Shown: in pieces, positions 40,559 through 50,543 of the stretch
How positions within the stretch are numbered: position 1 is the stretch's first letter
How the letters are laid out: each line of letters starts with the position of its first letter
Source: Bog-532 sp963742865
GTDB lineage: Bacteria > Actinomycetota > Actinomycetes > Streptosporangiales > Streptosporangiaceae
Length of the DNA stretch: 64,000 nt
Direction: 5' to 3'
Assembly (NCBI GenBank): GCA_963742865.1
Contig: CAVUNW010000079.1
Coordinates: 124,001-188,000 of the forward strand
Notes under the pieces: model-generated
What the model saw: the letters and a program-made list of their open reading frames with translations, nothing else
The model's database searches: none
Told to the model about the DNA's origin: nothing
Program-made: the position numbers and the translations under genes

Positions 40559-41842
40559 GTGACGGATCTTGAGGTCATCGAGATCTGCGCCGGAGCGGGC
40601 GGGCAGGCTCTGGGCCTGGAGCGTTCGGGCTTCGAGCACGCTCTGGCCGTCGAGCTGGACCCGTCGGCCTGCGCCACTCTGCGGGCGAACCGGCCAGCCT
40701 GGAAGGTGGCCCAGGGGGACGTCGCGGACCCGGACGTCTGGCAGCCGGAGACGTACGCCAACGTGGATCTGCTGGCGGGCGGCGTGCCATGCCCGCCGTT
40801 CACGGTGGCCGGCCGTCAGCTGGGCGCCACCGACGAACGGGATCTGTTCGCGTGGGCGGTGGAACTATGCGGGCGGATGCGGCCCCGCGCGCTGCTGCTG
40901 GAGAACGTCCGCGGGCTCAGCATGGCCCGGTTCGGCGCCTACCGGCAGCACGTGCTGGACCGGCTGCGCGAGCTCGGTTACGTGCCAGGCTGGAAACTGC
41001 TGAACGCATCCGACTTCGGGGTCTCGCAGCTGCGCCCCCGGTCCGTGCTGGTCGCGCTGCGGCCCGGGGACGCGCCGTGGTTCCGCTGGCCGGAGCCGTC
41101 CGCGGTACCCCCGCCCAGCGTCGGCGAGGCGATCGGTGACCTCATGGGCGCCCGCGGCTGGCCGGGTGCGGCCCGGTGGGCCCGCCGCGCCAGCGCCATC
41201 GCGCCCACGATCGTGGGCGGCTCCAAGAAGCACGGCGGCGCGGACCTCGGCCCGACCCGGGCCAAGCGCGCCTGGGCGGAGCTGGGTGTCGACGGGCTCG
41301 GGCTCGCCGACGAGCCGCCGGGCCCCGACGGTGACCCCGGCCTCATCCCACGGCTGACGTGCGAGATGGTGGCCCGGCTGCAAGGCTGGCAGGACGAGTG
41401 GGGCTGGGAGTTCACCGGCCGCAAGACGGCCAGGTACCGGCAGGTGGGCAACGCGTTCCCGCCGCCCGTGGCCGAGGCGGTCGGCGGCGCGATCCGGCGC
41501 GCGCTGCGGCACGAGGGCGATCCGTACCCGCTGACGGATGAGTCCGCGCACCTGCACGACCCGGTCTTCGCGGTCCTGCGGGTCCGCGACGCCTTCCTGA
41601 CCGCCCCGCAGATCGTGGCGGCCGTCCGGGCCGAGGCCGCGGCGCGCGGGCGGCCAGTTCCGCGGCTCAGCGGGCCGGCCGTGCTGCGCCGCCTGGAGGA
41701 CCTCAGCCGGGATTTTCAGGTCGAGACCGCCTACTCCGGCGACGGCCTGGCCTACCGGCTCGGCGAGTTCAGGGCCTTTCTCGGCCAGCCCGGCCACGTG
41801 CGGTACGAGCAGTTCAGCTCCAGCCGGGCCACGATCAGCTGA
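40559..41842 (+). CDS. Solitary DNA (cytosine-5)-methyltransferase with extra C-terminal domain
   Basis: 427 residues from GTG 40559, behind a strong CAGGAGGAGG ribosome site. C5-MTase motifs: I EICAGAGGQALGLERSGFEH, IV with the catalytic Cys in GGVPCPPFTVAGRQLG, VI LLLENVRGLSMARF, VIII region FGVSQLRPRSVLVAL and X RYRQVGNAFPPPVAEAVGGA. The target-recognition region is short. About 100 residues follow motif X (FAVLRVRDAFLTAPQIVAAV, RLSGPAVLRRLEDLSRDF) and look like a winged helix. No restriction endonuclease gene is nearby, so it is an orphan MTase acting in epigenetic control or left from an R-M system. Confidence 0.85.
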   Translation: MTDLEVIEICAGAGGQALGLERSGFEHALAVELDPSACATLRANRPAWKVAQGDVADPDVWQPETYANVDLLAGGVPCPPFTVAGRQLGATDERDLFAWAVELCGRMRPRALLLENVRGLSMARFGAYRQHVLDRLRELGYVPGWKLLNASDFGVSQLRPRSVLVALRPGDAPWFRWPEPSAVPPPSVGEAIGDLMGARGWPGAARWARRASAIAPTIVGGSKKHGGADLGPTRAKRAWAELGVDGLGLADEPPGPDGDPGLIPRLTCEMVARLQGWQDEWGWEFTGRKTARYRQVGNAFPPPVAEAVGGAIRRALRHEGDPYPLTDESAHLHDPVFAVLRVRDAFLTAPQIVAAVRAEAAARGRPVPRLSGPAVLRRLEDLSRDFQVETAYSGDGLAYRLGEFRAFLGQPGHVRYEQFSSSRATIS

Positions 41843-41861
41843 CCACCGCGCCCGTCACGGC

Positions 41862-41902
41862 GCCATCCCGTCACGGTGAGAGCGTCGCCGTGACGGGATG
41901 GC
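41862..41902. terminator. Perfect 15-bp hairpin between convergent genes
   Basis: GCCATCCCGTCACGG (41862-41876) pairs perfectly with CCGTGACGGGATGGC (41888-41902) around an 11-base loop. It lies 20 bp past the methyltransferase stop and 45 bp past the stop of the opposing ClpN gene, so it can end both transcripts. Confidence 0.8.
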
Positions 41903-41946
41903 CAGCCCGGCCGGCCCCGGCGGCCCAGGGCGGCCAGGGCTGGCCG

Positions 41947-42594
41947 TCAGCTCGCCTTGCGGTACCGGTCGAGGATCGCCGCGCGCAGCGGCGCGTCGGA
42001 CAGGCTGAGCGCCGACAGGATGACCGGGACGCACCCGCGGTCCATGCTGATCAGGGCGAGCGCGACGTGCTGGACGCCGATGTAGTTATCGCCGGCCGCC
42101 TGCGCCTCGCGCAGCGAGCGCTCCAGAGCCTTCTTGGCCAGCGGGGTGAACGGGATATGGCCGCGTGGCGCAGAACCCGGAGCCTGGAACAGCACGCCCC
42201 GTGACGGCCCGCGGCGCCCTTTCCGGCCCGGAAGCCGGTGGCGCTTCCGCCGGGCAACTGGAGCAGCGCGTATGAGCGCGTCCGGGCCGAAGGTGGCCTC
42301 GATCCGGCTGCGCACGGTGTCGAGGTCGATCCCGATCGAGGCCAGTGCCTCCCGGTCAAGGCCGGCCAGCAGGCCGAAGGTACGGCCGGGTCCCACCATG
42401 CGAATGACTTCCGCCCGGGTCCGTTCGGGAGTCAATCCCTGGTCATGCAGGACGACGGCGGCCGGCTCGTCCAGCGAGACCAGGGCCAGCAGCAGATGCT
42501 CGGGGCCGATGAAGCCGTGGCCGAACTGGCGCGCCTGCGACTGGGCCTGGACCACGATCTGGCGGGCGCTGTTCGTGAAGCGCTCGAACATCAT
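41947..42594 (-). CDS. Clp N-terminal (ClpR) domain protein
   Basis: 215 residues with two Clp repeat-like halves: FERFTNSARQIVVQAQSQAR plus QFGHGFIGPEHLLLALVSLD at the start, and PLAKKALERSLREAQAAGDN plus YIGVQHVALALISMDRG near the end. There is no AAA+ ATPase module, so it is a stand-alone substrate- or adaptor-type ClpN domain. ATG 42594 overlaps the HTH gene stop as ATGA, giving a coupled two-gene operon. It may modulate Clp protease substrates, perhaps including the HTH partner; this is inference. Confidence 0.85.
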   Translation of the reverse strand: MMFERFTNSARQIVVQAQSQARQFGHGFIGPEHLLLALVSLDEPAAVVLHDQGLTPERTRAEVIRMVGPGRTFGLLAGLDREALASIGIDLDTVRSRIEATFGPDALIRAAPVARRKRHRLPGRKGRRGPSRGVLFQAPGSAPRGHIPFTPLAKKALERSLREAQAAGDNYIGVQHVALALISMDRGCVPVILSALSLSDAPLRAAILDRYRKAS

Positions 42595-42812
42595 CGCCTC
42601 CCGATCCGGCGGCCGTGCTTGCGGTGCACCGTCTGCTTGGTCACGCCGAGGCGGCTGGCGATGTCCTGCCAGGACCAGCCGAGCTCCCGCGCGTTCTCGA
42701 CCTGGAGGATCTCCAGCCGTTCGGTGAGCGCCCGCAGGGCCGCCACCGCACGCAGGCCCACCTCGGGGTCGTTGCTGGCGGCGCCCTCGGCTATTTCGAG
42801 AGTGGTTTCCAT
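42591..42812 (-). CDS. Small helix-turn-helix protein, probable autorepressor
   Basis: 73 residues from ATG 42812 (METTLEIAEGAASNDPEVGL). The C-terminal half is a sigma-like HTH: LGWSWQDIASRLGVTKQTVH followed by RKHGRRIGRR. The start was chosen because the predicted promoter places transcription start on this ATG; in-frame ATGs at 42824 and 42851 lie inside the promoter. It is coupled to the ClpN gene downstream. Two 16-bp palindromes cover its promoter, as expected for autoregulation. Confidence 0.8.
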   Translation of the reverse strand: METTLEIAEGAASNDPEVGLRAVAALRALTERLEILQVENARELGWSWQDIASRLGVTKQTVHRKHGRRIGRR

Positions 42813-42816
42813 AGCC

Positions 42817-42859
42817 GTCAGCATAAGCTGACGATCGGTCTTCGTCAACATATGCTGAC
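42817..42859 (-). promoter_or_regulatory. Leaderless promoter with two palindromic operators
   Basis: Minus strand: -35 TTGACG (42843-42848), 17-bp spacer, -10 TATGCT (42820-42825), then seven bases to the HTH ATG at 42812, so the mRNA should be leaderless. Operator 1 GTCAGCATAAGCTGAC (42817-42832) covers the -10; operator 2 GTCAACATATGCTGAC (42844-42859) covers the -35. Operator centres are 27 bp apart. Confidence 0.75.
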
Positions 42860-42885
42860 GACTGGCGGGCGGCCCGCCCGGCGGC

Positions 42886-44166
42886 TCAGGGCGACGCCGA
42901 CGCGGACGCCGCTCCCGGGCCTGTCCCCGTCCCCGGCGGCAGGACAACGCCGGAATGGGCCCATGGCCGGGTGAACCCGACCACCTGGGTGAGACCTCCC
43001 GCGGAGGACGCGGTGCCGTAGGTGGAGATCCGGATGGGGAATCCGGTCGCGTAAGCCTCGATCATCTTCCCGCCCCCGATCACCAGGCCGACGTGACCGG
43101 GGCTCGTCGGGGTGCCATCCGAGCCCGCGAAGAACACCAGGTCACCGGGCTCGGCCTGGTTCGCGGGGACCTGCGGCCCCCAGGTCCACTGCGCCTGCGA
43201 CGTGCGCGGGATGCTCACGCCCGCCGTCTGGTAGGCCATCATGACCAGCCCCGAGCAGTCGAAGGCGTCGGGGCCAGTGCCGCCCCACTGGTAGGGCTTG
43301 CCGATCTGTTGCCGGGCGAACGCGATCACGGCGGCCACGGCCTGGTTCGGCACGGCGGTGGACCCGCTGATCACGGTCCCGGCCAGTTGCACGCACGCGG
43401 CCGTGCTGGCGGCCACGCTGCCCACCGACGGGGCGACCGAGAAGCCGCCGCTGGAGTAGAGGTTGGCGTAGTTCTGCACCGCCTGCACGTAGGAGTCGAG
43501 ATGGTTGTAGGCGAAGATCGCCGCGGAGGCGTTGGTAAGCACGCCGTGCGCGAGCAGGTACTTCGCGGTGCCGGCGATCGCGTCGGCGGGGTCGTAGACG
43601 CTCGCCGTCCCGTCACCGTTTCCGTCGGTGGCCACCCCGCTCACGGTCTGGCTGGCCGGGTGCACCGGCGCGCCGCCCCAGGAGTTCCCGGCCGCGCCGC
43701 CGATGCCGATCTGCATCGGGCCGGCCGCGCCGAAGGGGTTGGCCCCGCTGTGCACGCCCGGCAGGCTGGAACGCCCGTTGTCGCTTTCCACCGTGCCGAT
43801 CCCGGCCAGGATGACCCACGGAACTCCGTATTGCTGGCCCACCTTCTGGTAAAGGCTGAGGTAGTCGGACGGGATCGAGTTCCTGGCCTGCCCGCTCGCC
43901 GTGGACTGCAGGGCGCTCTTGGCCTGCTGGGCCGAGCCCGAGCACCCGAAGCCGCCGGTGCCCGCGGAAAACAGCAGGCTGGAGCCGCCCACGATCATCG
44001 GGATGGTCAGCGCCCCGATCAGCAGCAGGGCCGCCGCGCCGATGATGCCGATCACAACGATCTGGCTGGCCCCGCCGTCGCGGGCACGCCCGGATCCCGC
44101 GGCCGCCCCGTTGCGTTCCGCCGTCCTGCGCGATCCCCCTGATCCCCGGCCCAGCAGGCCGGTCAC
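42886..44166 (-). CDS. Membrane-anchored SLT transglycosylase / NlpC-P60 endopeptidase of the T4SS module
   Basis: 426 residues. One membrane helix (VVIGIIGAAALLLIGALTIP), then a lytic-transglycosylase-like domain (YGVPWVILAGIGTVESDNGR with the catalytic Glu; AAIFAYNHLDSYVQAVQNYA), then an NlpC/P60 domain with catalytic Cys in PDAFDCSGLVMMAYQTAG and His in SPGHVGLVIGGGKMIEAY. Such bifunctional wall hydrolases open peptidoglycan for Gram-positive conjugation machines. GTG 44166 overlaps the upstream stop as GTGA. It is the last gene of the module. Confidence 0.88.
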   Translation of the reverse strand: MTGLLGRGSGGSRRTAERNGAAAGSGRARDGGASQIVVIGIIGAAALLLIGALTIPMIVGGSSLLFSAGTGGFGCSGSAQQAKSALQSTASGQARNSIPSDYLSLYQKVGQQYGVPWVILAGIGTVESDNGRSSLPGVHSGANPFGAAGPMQIGIGGAAGNSWGGAPVHPASQTVSGVATDGNGDGTASVYDPADAIAGTAKYLLAHGVLTNASAAIFAYNHLDSYVQAVQNYANLYSSGGFSVAPSVGSVAASTAACVQLAGTVISGSTAVPNQAVAAVIAFARQQIGKPYQWGGTGPDAFDCSGLVMMAYQTAGVSIPRTSQAQWTWGPQVPANQAEPGDLVFFAGSDGTPTSPGHVGLVIGGGKMIEAYATGFPIRISTYGTASSAGGLTQVVGFTRPWAHSGVVLPPGTGTGPGAASASASP

Positions 44167-44792
44167 GTATTGCCCGCCGAGGCCGGTTCAATGTCGAAAA
44201 CCTGCCACGAGCTGCCCTGGCCGCTGACCGTGACCGCGTACTGGGCGCTGCTGGTCTGGCTGCCCTGCGTCCCGGTGAGCTTCTGGGTCGCGGTGACCAC
44301 GAACGTGATGCTGGACGAGCCGAAGGTGCGGATCGAGTCGATCGTGGCGCTGCCGGTGGAAACCTGCTTCTGGCTGGTCCGGGTCTGGGCCACGCCGAAG
44401 GTCGAGAAACCGTTCTTCAGCGTCTGGCTGAGCTGGCCGGTAATCAGGCCGTTCATCCGCGCCACGTAGCTGGCGGCGCTGTCGTTGTAGGTGAAGGTGT
44501 TGTAGTCGGAGGCGACCAGCGTCGTCACCGCCGAGGCGCGGGAAAGTTCCGGCTCGGTGAACGGCAGCCACTGGTAGATGTTCACGCTGGAGCCGCTCGC
44601 CGGGCCGGTAGGCACCGGCGCGGCGGACGGGGATCCGGCGGCCTGCGCGGGGGAGGACGGCGCGGCGGAAGCCGACCGGCCCGGCGTCGGGTGCTGGCTG
44701 CCGTGCGGGGCGATCAGGTAGATGCCGAGCCCGGCCAGGACCACGACGACGACCGCGAAAAGCGCCTTCAGCTGGCCTGGGGACAGGTCCAT
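44163..44792 (-). CDS. VirB8/TcpC-like single-domain transfer protein
   Basis: 209 residues: one N-terminal membrane helix (LKALFAVVVVVLAGLGIYLI), a Ser/Pro/Ala-rich linker, and an extracellular NTF2-like domain (LPFTEPELSRASAVTTLVAS, YVARMNGLITGQLSQTLKNG, ending GQGSSWQVFDIEPASAGNT). VirB8-type folds form the membrane scaffold of T4SSs. It starts 9 bp after the VirB6-like stop and is coupled to the wall hydrolase. Confidence 0.75.
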   Translation of the reverse strand: MDLSPGQLKALFAVVVVVLAGLGIYLIAPHGSQHPTPGRSASAAPSSPAQAAGSPSAAPVPTGPASGSSVNIYQWLPFTEPELSRASAVTTLVASDYNTFTYNDSAASYVARMNGLITGQLSQTLKNGFSTFGVAQTRTSQKQVSTGSATIDSIRTFGSSSITFVVTATQKLTGTQGSQTSSAQYAVTVSGQGSSWQVFDIEPASAGNT

Positions 44793-44801
44793 CGCGCCCC
44801 G

Positions 44802-47800
44802 CTACTTCCTGCGCCTAACCGGGCGGAGCCAGAAGGGCATCGGTGCTTCCGGCGGCTCCGAGCCGCCCGCGCCACGCCCGTTCCCGGGACTCGAGGGGGC
44901 CGCCCACCCCGCCGAGCCCGCTGAACCGCTCTGGCCTCCTGAATTACGGTCGCCGCCAGACCGTCCCCGCAGCGGGTTGGCCCGGGCGCCGCCACTGCGG
45001 GGGGGCGCCGAGGACCGGGAGCCGCCGCCCGCCGGCGCGCTCCCGGACGGTTCCGGAGCGCGATCGCGTCCCGACCATCCGCCGGAAGACCGGATCGGGC
45101 CGGGCTGCCAGCGAGGCCGCGCGGCCGCCCCGGACCAGGGCCCTCCGGACCGCCCGCCGCCTGCCGACGCGCCGTTCCCGCCGTTCCCGCCGCTTCCAGC
45201 GTTCCCGCCGCTCCCGCCGCTCCCGCCGCTCCCGCCGCTCCCGCCAAAGATGCTGGGGGACCGCCGCCGGAACCGTTCCCGCCGCCCGAGCCGTTGCGGC
45301 CCCGGCTGGGCGCCGGACGGCCACCGAAAGCGGGCGGGGCAGGCGGCGCCGAGGATGGTGCCGGGCCAGACGCGCCGCCCTGGCTGCGAGCTGGGCCCGC
45401 TGCTGCGGATCGGCCCGCCGAGGACCACCACGATCCACCCGAACGGGCCGCGGCGGGCCTGCTCGCTCCTCCGGACGCGGCAGCTGGCGGCGGAGCACCT
45501 GCGGACGCGGCGGCTGGCCGCGCGCTGGCCCCGCCGGGCCTGCCCGGCCCGCTGGGCCTGCCCGGCCCGCTGGGCCCGCTGGGGCCGCCGGGGCGGCCGG
45601 CTGCGGCCGCCGCCTGACCGGGCGTGTTCGTGACGCGCACCGCCGAACCGGGCCGGGGCGGCGCCTCACCGCTGCGTACCGCCGCGCCCGCCTGGGCGCT
45701 GGTCCGAGCCCAGCCGGATCCGCTCCCCGCGTGCTCGCGATCACCGTTCCGCGGTGGCAGTTGCAGCGGGGGTGCGGAGCGCCGGCCGTCCTCGTCACCG
45801 TTCGGCCCGCGCCGGGTATGGTCAGCCGCAGCGGGACGGGTCCCGCCCGCGCCGCCAGCATCGGCCGCGGCCTGCTCGGCCTCACCGGGCGCCCCCTCGG
45901 CCCCGGGCCGCACGCGGGCTGCGGCCTCGTCGGTCACACCCGGCGCGCCGGACGCCCCGCCGGCCGCTTGGGCGGCGGCCATCTTGCTGGCTGCCGCGCC
46001 CGCGCTGGCGGCACCGGCCGCACCGACGATCCCGGCCGCGAGCGCCGCCGCCTCGCCCGGATTCCGCCGGGCCCACCGGCCAACCCGGTAGGCCGCGACA
46101 CCGGGCACGGTGACGGTCGCGGTGTCCCGCGTGACGCGCCGGAAGGTGGTGCTGGCCTGCCGCAGGCTGACGTCGGCCCGGTCCTGCGATCCGATAACGC
46201 CGTACCCCACGGCGGAGAACAGGTGCTGGAATGGCTTGCGGTAGATGAAGACCGCGACGGTCACCAGCGCGATCATGAGGATCTTCAGCGCCCAGGGCAG
46301 CACCGCGTCGCTGGTGCCCATGATGAGCGAGTAGGCGTACAGCAGGACGCTGAGCGCCAGGGCGACCGCCACCTGTTTCATCAGCACGCCCACCAGCATC
46401 TCGAACCAGCGGATCGCGATGATCCGGCCGAAGCCCGGATGCGTGCCGATGATCAGGAAGAACGGGCCCGCGATGAGCAACAGCAGGAAACCCAGCTTCA
46501 AGATGATCAAGGTAAGGGCGATCAGCAGGATGAGCAGCCCGGCCACCAGCGCCGCGAACAGCGCCGCGAACCCGATCTCCAGCCGGGTCGTCCACTGGTT
46601 GCCCTGGAAGAGGGGATAGATCGCGGGATTGTTCTTCTGCAGGCTGGACGCGATGCCGTTGTAGGTCGCCTGCTTGGCCTGGATGAGATCGGTCGACGGA
46701 TGCTCGTTGGCCGCGATGGCCTGAGCCCACAGCAACTGCCGGCCGTAGGTGTTCACTACCGTCTGCGGCGCCTGGGCCGAGGTGGCGTACTGGGTCGTGC
46801 CCAGCTCCCCGTCCAGCCACGGCTTGCAGACCAGGACCGACCACAGCTCGTTGGCGTTGTTGTCGACCAGCCCGTTACTGGAGGTGAAGCCGAAGTTGCC
46901 GGTGGACGCCTGCGGGTCGCCGCCCTGGACGGGCACGCAGTTGCTGCCGCCGGGATTGGGCAGCTTCGCGAAGGCGACGTTCAGGACCTGGGTGACGCCG
47001 TTGGAGACGGTCGTGCCCACGCCGGTGAAATCGGCGGCCGGCCGATCAGCCAGATCGCCGCGGCGCACGCCACCACCATCCACAGCGTGCCCTCGATGGC
47101 GCGGGTGGCCCGCTTCCGGACCAGGCCGTTCCAGGCCATCCAGATCGCGCCGAGGATGATGACGGGGGCCAGGTACGGGAAGTAGATCGCGTTGCCGAGC
47201 GCGCTGATCAGCCGGTCAACGACGCTCTGCAGCCAGCTCAGGATGCCGTTGCCGGCCGCGGACTGGTAGACGGTGATCGTGACGCGGTCGATCGATTTCG
47301 CCGCGTCGAAGACCATGCCGGCCACGTTGTTGCCGATCAGCGAGGTCATATCGGAGCACTGCAGGCCGTGCGCGGCCCAGAACTGGCCGGCCACCCCGTA
47401 GCTGTCGTAGAGCGTATTGCCCGCCGAGACCCCGGCCGGGGGCTGGATCAGCGCGTCGATCCCGCCGCTGGCCGGCTCCGGCTGCGGGATGGACGGCTGG
47501 CAGACGTTGTTCAGGTCGCCGATGATGCCGCTGGACCCGGCCGAGCAGAGCCCGAGCAGGCCGCCGATGTCGCCGATGCCCGGCACCGAGCAGACGCCGC
47601 CCGCGGGCGCACGGGGAGTATCGGCCGCATGCGCCGCGGTGAGAATGGCCGGGGCGCCCGGGCCCAGGCGGGTGGCCGTCGCGGGCACCGCGGATGCCGT
47701 GGCCGTCCCGGTTGCCGCCGATGCCGTTGAGGCCGCTGGGGAGCTGGCCGCTGAGGAGCTGGCCGCGGCGGGCGCACGGGAGGCGGCCGGAGACGACGCG

Positions 47801-47889
47801 TACGCGTACGCGGCCGCGGCCGGAACCGCCAGGATCGCGCCGATGACGATCAGCAGCCGGGCCACCCAGCGCAACGGGGATCGGGCCAT
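44802..47889 (-). pseudogene. VirB6/TrbL-like polytopic T4SS protein with long disordered tail, frameshifted twice
   Basis: ATG 47889 with an AGGAG ribosome site; signal-like N-terminus (WVARLLIVIGAILAVPAAAA), then a Cys-containing extracellular part and several helices (YLAPVIILGAIWMAWNGLV, LLILLIALTLIILKLGFLLL, MLVGVLMKQVAVALALSVLL). The frame changes near 47045 (AAIWLIGRPA should run into DFTGVGTTVSNG) and near 45255 in the tail. Joined, the protein is about 1030 residues and ends PFWLRPVRRRK at 44802, 9 bp before the next gene. The last 450 residues are Gly/Ala/Pro/Ser-rich and surely disordered, including GGSGGSGG runs. VirB6 proteins form the inner-membrane channel. Confidence 0.7.
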
Positions 47890-47976
47890 CTGGGGAGCTC
47901 CTGTTGAGCTTCTTCGGGTGGTCACTTACTCGCCTCGCCTGCGGTCTCCCTGGCTGGGTGGCCGCCATCGCCGTCA

Positions 47977-50543
47977 TCAGGCCCGGCAGCCGGGGGTGTG
48001 GCCGCCTCTCCGCCCTCCGCGTGGCCGGCGCGCATCCAGGCCGTCCGCGGCTTCGGAGTCGTCCGCTGCGTCCGCCCCTCCGGCGCTGGCGTCGGAGGCC
48101 GCATCGTGCCGGTGTGACGCCTCGTCCGGCCGGGACCGGGTCGGGTTCGTGTCCAGCCAGCGCTGCAGTTCGTCGGAGGCGAGGTCGACACCGATCCGGC
48201 CCGCACGCCCGTCCAGGTCGCGGAAGACGGCCTCGCCGTTGCCAAGGCCGCGCAGGACCGCCTTGTGCTCGTCGGAAGCCTCGACGCCGAGCAGCGCCAT
48301 CACGCTCTCCACCTCGGTCCGTTCCGATGAACGGAACGCAAAGACGCTGGAGATACAGTTCGTCACCTGCTCGTTCAGCAGGTCCCGGGCGTTCTGCGAG
48401 ACGAGGATCAGGGCGGTGTTCCGCGACCGGCCCATCCGGGAAACCTCGGGGACGAGCTTGGCGCCCTCAGGGGTCGCGGTGATCGCCCACGCCTCGTCGA
48501 GGAAGATCGCCTTCGGCATCCGCCGGTCCATCCCGTTCAGCAGCCGCCGGGCGAACTGCGACACGAGGTAAAGCAGCGCCACCGACAGCCGCTGCTCGTA
48601 GGAGTAGTCGTCGCGGCCGATCGCGGTGTCCGGCAGGGTCAGGCCGCCGAGCGTGAACACCGTCGTCCAGCCCTCCGCGTCGACCTGCTGGCCGCCCGAC
48701 GGCGCGAAGCACAGCCGGGCCAGGCGCATCTCGGAAATGGACCGCATGACGTGGCCGAGGTTCTTCGACGCCGGGTCGCCGGCCTGCTCCAGGTGCCGGA
48801 CCACCTTCCCGAGGCTGGGCCGCGGCAGGCCGCGACCGCGCCCACGGCCTGGATCATCGCGCTCTCGCGCTCCTCGCTCATCCGCGGCAGCAGCAGCCGC
48901 AGCGTCTCGGTGGCCATGGTCCGCTTCGTGGCCAGGTCGTCGCCGAACGAGAAAGGGTCGAGCAGTCCGGGGGCCGCCGACCCGAGCGAGAGCACCCGCG
49001 CCCGGCGGCCGCGCGCCTGCAGCAGCCGGACCAGCGACGTCGCGTCGCCCTTGGGGTCGATCACCGCGACCGTCGACCCGCGCAGCGCGAGCTGGTAGAT
49101 GAGCAGCAGGGCGAGCGTGGTCTTCCCGCCGCCCGGCTCCCCGGTGATCGCGATGGCGGTCGGCCGGTTGCGCGCGGCGGCGAGCAGCGGGTCGAAGTGC
49201 ACGATGGCCCGGGCCCGGCCGAGTGTCTCGCCGATATAGGGGCCGATCCAGCCGACCCCGTCGACGATCCGGTCCCCCAGGTCCACGGTGGCGGTCGGCA
49301 TGCCGCCGGCGATCGTGTACAGCGGCTGCCGCTGCAGGTAGGAGCTGACCCGGACGCGGTCGCCGGGCAGTGACTCGGACAGCAGCGAGAATTGGTCCCC
49401 GGTCGAGTCGACGATGTCGATCCCGATGTCGCGGTAATGCTCGACCACCGCCTCGACCCGCCGCACGCACAGGCTCTTGGTCGGGGCGGTGACGATCAGG
49501 CGGTGCCAGCCGTACACGAACGGCAGGCGTTCCTTGGTGATGCCGTGCTCCAGCATGCGCGCCGCCGCGATCTGCTCGGCGAGCGCGATCGGCGCCTCCA
49601 CACCGGCCTCCCGGATGTGCGCGTCCATGTCGCGCGCGTGGGCCAGGCGCCGGCTGACGTCCTTGCTCGCCTTCGCCGGGGGTATCAGCCGCATCCGCGA
49701 GCTGACCTCGACCGGAAACGGCAGCGAGTCGGCGTAGTGCAGCCACGGCTCCCCGTCGGGGAAGGGCATGACGTCGGGGAACCGGGAGAAGGACAGGAAC
49801 GCGGCGAAGGAGTCCCCGGTGGCGTGCTCAAGCTGGAGCATCGTGCGGCCGTTGTGCACCTGGCCCTCGAACAGCCCCTCGATCTCTCCGGCACCCCACC
49901 GGCGGCGCCGGGTGGCGGACGGGGGCGGCTCGCCCAGGGAGCCCATCAGCGCGTGCCGCAGCAGCCAGGCCAGCTCATCGGAGGTCGCGTGCCGGGCGGC
50001 GAGCGCACTGGCGGCCAGCGCCCGGCCGACCCGTTCGGCCTGGTCGGTCCACTTGGCGGTCTCCGTGGACCCAACCGCCTCGTCCTCGATGCCGAGCCGG
50101 CGCTCCCCGCTCTGGTACAGCGAGATGAACTGGGACAGCACCCCGCCGGACAGCTGCGCGCGCATGCCGCGCTGCCCCAGCCGGACCCCCAGGTAGATCT
50201 CCTTGCTCCAGAAGTCCTTCGTCCACACGTGCTGGTAGGACTCATCCAGGTACTCGCGCCAGCCGGAACCGCCGTCGGAGGTGGCGTCCAGCCCGGTCGC
50301 CCAGTCCGCCGCCGGATACGACCGGTGCGCGATCCGCAGGTGCACCTCGGCGTCCGGCATCCTGATCGCGGCCAGCGCGACCGTAACGTTGGTGGCCAGC
50401 GCCTCGCGTTCCTCCGGCGTGGTGAACTCATACGAAATCGACGGCAGCCGGAAGTACGCCCACGCGTGCGTATCAGTCAGCAGGATCCGGTCGTCGAAAT
50501 ACCGGATGTCGAGCCGGCTGCTGCTCTTCGTCCGACTGGTCAA
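47977..50543 (-). pseudogene. VirB4-family T4SS ATPase, one frameshift
   Basis: About 855 residues when joined. N-terminal half matches TcpF/VirB4-like proteins (YFDDRILLTDTHAWAYFRLP). The ATPase half has Walker A ITGEPGGGKTTLALLLIYQ near residue 465, VIDPKGDATSLVRLLQ, Walker B PKAIFLDEAWAI near 680, and the arginine/Gln motif LILVSQNARDLLNEQVTN. The frame breaks near 48835: MIQAVGAVA must continue as GLPRPSLGKVVRHLEQ; one missing base explains it. TTG 50543 overlaps the upstream stop as TTGA. VirB4 energises T4SS assembly and transfer. Confidence 0.8.

Noticed and set aside
40559..41842. Restriction-modification system
   Set aside because: No endonuclease, specificity subunit or Vsr gene within several kb on either side.
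44843..47185. Plus-strand open frame of 780 codons
   Set aside because: Antisense to the VirB6-like gene and its low-complexity tail; no protein features.
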